A DNA stretch of 64,000 nt from NCBI GenBank assembly GCA_964573995.1, contig CAZNLH010000009.1:17730-81729 (forward strand). The letters are read 5' to 3'. The stretch is from CAZNLH01 sp964573995. GTDB taxonomy: Bacteria; Gemmatimonadota; CAZMKB01; CAZNLH01. Made by a program: the position numbers and the translations under genes. The notes beneath the pieces were generated by a model. That model searched no databases. It worked only from the letters and a program-made list of their open reading frames with translations, and had not been told where the DNA came from. Positions 60,875-64,000 of this stretch are shown here, one piece after another; the first letter of the stretch is position 1, and each line of letters begins with the position of its first letter.

Positions 60875-61207
60875 CCTGTAAACAAGGCTCCTTTCTACTC
60901 ACCAATATATCAAATACGGCCGGCCGGACAAGTACGTCACGAAGGGGTTTCCTCCGTTTTCGTGACTCAACGCTACCCACCAGGCACACCGGGAGTGGCA
61001 GACAGGCAAACTAATGGCAGAATCAGTCAGGACACATTCCCAACTATGCTTGACTTCTCTCGGGTTATCGGATAAAATCGAAAAGGAGGGCGGTAAAAGT
61101 TACCGATCAAGTAGGCAGCGGTTATTGAAGTGAGAAACATTGAGATTAACGAGTTCGAGTGCCACAAAGAGGGCGTTTGGTAGGACCAGGGCTGATTAAG
61201 TAACTTT
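60875..61207. other. Intergenic region upstream of phoB and the SGNH hydrolase
   Basis: About 330 bases between divergent genes. It contains an inverted repeat GTCACGAA/TTCGTGAC (60936-60966) upstream of phoB, a possible weak phoB promoter (TTGTCC-N16-TATATT, minus strand, near 60907-60934), and the hydrolase promoter at 61050-61078. No coding sequence is seen. Confidence 0.5.
61050..61078 (+). promoter_or_regulatory. Sigma-70 promoter of the SGNH hydrolase operon
   Basis: TTGACT (61050-61055), a 17-base spacer, and TAAAAT (61073-61078). The leader to the ATG is about 125 bases. Confidence 0.6.
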
Positions 61208-62239
61208 ATGAACCAACTCAATCGACAGATCAAGCATAGATGGATAGCAGGCTTTGCCTTCATATCCATAATGTGCCTGGTTACTCTCGTGGCGTGCGAA
61301 GTCATCCTTCATTACTTTCATCCCGTTCATTTCAGAGAAATCGCCCCCAGGAAGCGGAACGACCTCTGGCGGGAACTGATCCACCAGCCATCCTCGGTCC
61401 ACGGGCTCGTCTATGAACTCGTCCCCAATTGCAAGCGGATGGCCCGGGGCAAAAAAGTTACAATAAACAGTTACGGCATGAGAGGGGACGAACCGGTCTC
61501 GTCCGGGAAAACCCCCGTTCGACGAATAATCGTGGTAGGTGACTCTTTTACGTTCGGATTTGGCGTCGGGGACGAGGAGACGTACTCGAAGTTGCTGGAG
61601 GATCGCCTCAACGAGATACCTACTGAGCCCCGGACCGAAGTGTTGAATCTGGGTGTGAGTGGTTACAGTACACGCGACGAGGCCCTGGTGATCCATTACA
61701 AGGGACTCTCCTGGGATCCCGACCTGGTTATTATAGGTTACGTGTTGAACGATCCGGAAGCCGAAGCCTTGCAGCCCCTGCACAGGTATTTCGAAAGGCC
61801 CCGCTGGTGGCAGCACCTCAACATCGGGCGATTGATTGCGTCCACAAAGTTCCATCTGGAGGTGACTTTGTATGGAGAAGGCGATTACATCCGCTACCTG
61901 CACTCGCCAGGTCACCACAAATGGGGCAGTGTCATATCTGCTTTCAAGGATATCAGAACCGATACGGTTGAACAAGGAACCCTTGTTATTCTTCTGATCT
62001 TTCCATTGACGAAGGGGGTAGATTCCTGGTCGCAATATCCCTATCTCGACCTTCAACAGCAGGTTGCGAGCACTGCTGAGTTGAACGGTTTCCAGGTGAT
62101 CGACCTCTACGACTCATTTTCAGGGCATCCTCTTGAAGAAGTGATGCTGTCAGACGGCCATCCAAACGAGCGGGGTCATTCCCTGACGGCGGAAGCAATT
62201 TATAAGTACCTGTCGGCACAACGATGGAGCGATAATTGA
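61208..62239 (+). CDS. Membrane-anchored SGNH/GDSL hydrolase
   Basis: A 343-residue protein with a single N-terminal anchor (WIAGFAFISIMCLVTLVACEVILHYF). The SGNH residues are in place: Ser in VVGDSFTFGFG, Gly in LNLGVSGYST, Asn in IIGYVLNDPEA, and Asp/His in LSDGHPNERGH. These enzymes are esterases, often for polysaccharide O-acetyl groups (AlgX/AlgJ-like) or peptidoglycan. The segment is AT-richer than its neighbours. Its stop overlaps the next ATG by one base (TGATG). Confidence 0.8.
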   Translation: MNQLNRQIKHRWIAGFAFISIMCLVTLVACEVILHYFHPVHFREIAPRKRNDLWRELIHQPSSVHGLVYELVPNCKRMARGKKVTINSYGMRGDEPVSSGKTPVRRIIVVGDSFTFGFGVGDEETYSKLLEDRLNEIPTEPRTEVLNLGVSGYSTRDEALVIHYKGLSWDPDLVIIGYVLNDPEAEALQPLHRYFERPRWWQHLNIGRLIASTKFHLEVTLYGEGDYIRYLHSPGHHKWGSVISAFKDIRTDTVEQGTLVILLIFPLTKGVDSWSQYPYLDLQQQVASTAELNGFQVIDLYDSFSGHPLEEVMLSDGHPNERGHSLTAEAIYKYLSAQRWSDN

Positions 62240-63822
62240 TGGTTAATTGGAGGAATATTGCACTCTTTCTGCTCTTCTTCTGCCTCCCCGACCCTGTTGT
62301 TGCCCAGTATCCCAACATCCGCGTGAGCGCCCCCGGAAGCAATGACCCCGAGGAGGTAACCATAGCGGTCAACCCAGCATACCCCCTCAACCTTGCGGCA
62401 GGAGCGAATATAGACTACGACTACCACTCAACGGATGGAGGACTGACCTGGGATGAAGGGAACCTCTCCTCGAGCCTGGGCGTGTGGGGAGATCCGTGCG
62501 TGACCTTCGACATCTACGGCAACCTCTACTACGCACACCTGTCGAACCCGCCCCAGGGAGACTGGCTCGACCGCGTCGTGGTCCAGAAGTCCACCGACGG
62601 TGGCCTTACCTGGGACGACGGCGTGGGGGTGGGTCTCAATCCCCCGAAGGACCAGGACAAGGAATGGCTTGCAACGGACCAGACGGATTCCCCCTTTCGA
62701 GGCAACATATACATGTCGTGGACACAGTTCGACTCTTACGGCAGCCATGACCCCTCGGACAGCAGCATCATTCTCTTTTCGAGGTCCACCGACTCCGGCA
62801 CCGGCTGGACACAACCGATCCGTGTGAGTGACAGGGGAGGTGACTGCCTCGACGGAGACAATACGGTGGAGGGAGCGGTCCCCGCCGTGGGACCAGGTGG
62901 AGAGGTATACATAAGTTGGGCGGGCCCTGAGGGAATCATGTTCGACAGGTCCACGGACGGGGGGGTTACCTTCGGCAAAGACGTATTCATTGCCTCGCAG
63001 CCCGGGGGGTGGGACTTCTCGGTCCCATCCATATTCAGGTGCAACGGGCTCCCGATAACCGCCTGCGATATCAGCCGTTCGCCGTACAGGGGCAACGTCT
63101 ACGTGGCGTGGTCGGACCAGAGAAACGGCACCGACGACACGGACGTCTTTTTCATCACCTCGACCGACGTCGGTAAGACCTGGGGGGACGTGGTGCGGGT
63201 CAACGACGATACGACAACATCCCACCAATTCTTCCCCTCGATGACCGTAGACCCGAAGACGGGGATTATATACCTGGTATTCTACGACAGGAGGGAAGTA
63301 TCCCCTGGCGGGTTCGCCACCGAGGTCTATGGTGCCAGGTCAGACGACGGCGGCGCGACCTTTGAGAACTTCCGCATCAGTGAGACTCCATTCTATCCCT
63401 CCTACTGGGTCTTTTTCGGGGACTATATACACATCGCGGCGAGGAACGGCAAGATCTACCCGATATGGATGAGGATGGACTCGGGCCTGCTCAGTGTATG
63501 GACGGCCATAATAGAGGAGCCGGTGGGTATCGGGCCTTCTCCGGACGAGCCGAGGTCTCCATCCCTCGAACTCTCGCAGAACTACCCCAACCCGTTCAAC
63601 CCGGTCACAAAGATCTCCTACCGCCTGCCACGATCCACTGAAGTCGAACTCTCCATCTACAATACAAGGGGGCAATTGGTCAAGACCCTTGTGACCGGAT
63701 ACCAGCGCGCAGGAAGCCACACGGTGACCTGGAAGGCAGAAAAGGCTGCCTCCGGCGTCTACTTCTACAGGCTCGATGCAGGTGGAAAATCGATGGTACG
63801 GAAGTGCATCATATCGAAGTGA
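62239..63822 (+). CDS. Secreted BNR-repeat (sialidase-like) protein with sorting domain
   Basis: A 527-residue exported protein (signal: NIALFLLFFCLPDPVVA). Several BNR/Asp-box-like repeats follow: STDGGLTWDEG, KSTDGGLTWDDG, RSTDSGTGWTQP, RSTDGGVTFGKD, STDVGKTWGDV and RSDDGGATFENF. These mark a sialidase-type six-bladed beta-propeller, but catalytic Arg/Tyr residues of true sialidases are not evident. The last 85 residues (LELSQNYPNPFNPVTKISYRL to SGVYFYRLDAGGKSMVRKCI) are a FlgD-like sorting domain of the T9SS kind. It is co-transcribed with the SGNH hydrolase. Confidence 0.82.
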   Translation: MVNWRNIALFLLFFCLPDPVVAQYPNIRVSAPGSNDPEEVTIAVNPAYPLNLAAGANIDYDYHSTDGGLTWDEGNLSSSLGVWGDPCVTFDIYGNLYYAHLSNPPQGDWLDRVVVQKSTDGGLTWDDGVGVGLNPPKDQDKEWLATDQTDSPFRGNIYMSWTQFDSYGSHDPSDSSIILFSRSTDSGTGWTQPIRVSDRGGDCLDGDNTVEGAVPAVGPGGEVYISWAGPEGIMFDRSTDGGVTFGKDVFIASQPGGWDFSVPSIFRCNGLPITACDISRSPYRGNVYVAWSDQRNGTDDTDVFFITSTDVGKTWGDVVRVNDDTTTSHQFFPSMTVDPKTGIIYLVFYDRREVSPGGFATEVYGARSDDGGATFENFRISETPFYPSYWVFFGDYIHIAARNGKIYPIWMRMDSGLLSVWTAIIEEPVGIGPSPDEPRSPSLELSQNYPNPFNPVTKISYRLPRSTEVELSIYNTRGQLVKTLVTGYQRAGSHTVTWKAEKAASGVYFYRLDAGGKSMVRKCIISK

Positions 63823-63967
63823 TCAGCGCCGCCAGAGTGTCATTCCTGTGATGGCCAGGATCCTCCCAATATAGCCCCTGGGCCGATACCAGGCGATTTC
63901 GGGCGTGCTCGGCATCGCCTCATTTGCGGGAATGGCATAAGAGCGGGGCATCATCCCAGCCCTTGAT

Positions 63968-63996
63968 TTGACAATTCTGCCAGTTTGAGATATAAT
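63968..63996 (+). promoter_or_regulatory. Consensus sigma-70 promoter for a gene beyond the window
   Basis: Perfect TTGACA (63968-63973), a 17-base spacer, and perfect TATAAT (63991-63996). The gene it drives begins outside the window. No coding sequence is visible between 63823 and 64000. Confidence 0.8.
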
Positions 63997-64000
63997 GGGA

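Noticed and set aside
1..64000. CRISPR arrays, tRNA or rRNA genes, complete insertion sequences, prophage genes
   Set aside because: No regularly spaced repeats, TpsiC-arm-like patterns in intergenic regions, transposase motifs or phage structural genes were seen on reading the intergenic regions; a dedicated scan was not possible.

Overview
The window is about 64 kb of GC-rich bacterial DNA with one 100-base run of N (37105-37204), so it is a scaffold, probably from a metagenome or draft genome. Several traits suggest an FCB-related candidate lineage (Krumholzibacteriota/Eisenbacteria/Latescibacterota-like). Two secreted proteins end in a FlgD/T9SS-type sorting domain (NYPNPFNP motif). There are also gingipain-type (C25), TIGR03790, subtilisin-PKD and BNR-repeat secreted proteins, and AGG/ATA codons are used freely. 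The assignment is an inference; there is no rRNA or other marker here apart from glnS.

Layout. 1-4 kb: cell-surface polysaccharide genes (GT2, a large membrane protein, a broken carbamoyltransferase). 4-12 kb: secreted proteins and glnS, including a thioredoxin-like exported protein whose first active-site Cys codon is an in-frame UGA followed by a bacterial-SECIS-like hairpin, which makes it a candidate selenoprotein. 12-16.7 kb: an AT-richer stretch with a GT4/GRAS chimera, a ferritin-VIT metal transporter, and a graveyard of broken exopolysaccharide genes (wzz, a DUF6259-like remnant, a wzx fragment). 16.8-19.7 kb: a C25 protease and a small membrane protein.

20-31.9 kb: a translationally coupled minus-strand operon headed by an ECF sigma factor and a zinc-finger anti-sigma factor. 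It encodes TIGR04282 and TIGR04283 glycosyltransferases, a VTT membrane protein, a mercuric-reductase-like flavoprotein, a DUF547 protein, an unusual PqqD/radical SAM/SPASM/ArsM fusion, and a PiT phosphate permease. The families match arsenosugar-type organoarsenic metabolism, but a single fusion enzyme replaces separate ArsM and ArsS. A transglutaminase-like protein and a radical SAM protein diverge from it.

32-35.7 kb: a purine permease, an Hsp15-like protein and a dicarboxylate/amino-acid symporter with a large insertion. 35.8-41.1 kb: a complete class I benzoyl-CoA reductase operon in bcrC-B-A-D order behind a TetR regulator, with a consensus promoter and a perfect 14-bp palindromic operator. 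41.6-52.6 kb: a secreted repeat protein, Nramp plus Usp, an esterase, a three-gene ABC-2 exporter, OsmC, a diiron protein and MscS. 52.6-60.9 kb: a full phosphate-starvation locus (phoB-phoR-phosphate porin-pstSCAB-phoU) with an 11-bp-phased Pho-box-like repeat. 61-64 kb: an SGNH hydrolase and a BNR-repeat secreted protein, ending at a perfect sigma-70 promoter for the next gene.

Together the genes suggest an anaerobic or facultative heterotroph that can reduce aromatic rings, handles arsenic and phosphate, and secretes proteases and surface proteins. Several genes carry single-base shifts near short homopolymers, so some apparent pseudogenes may be assembly errors.
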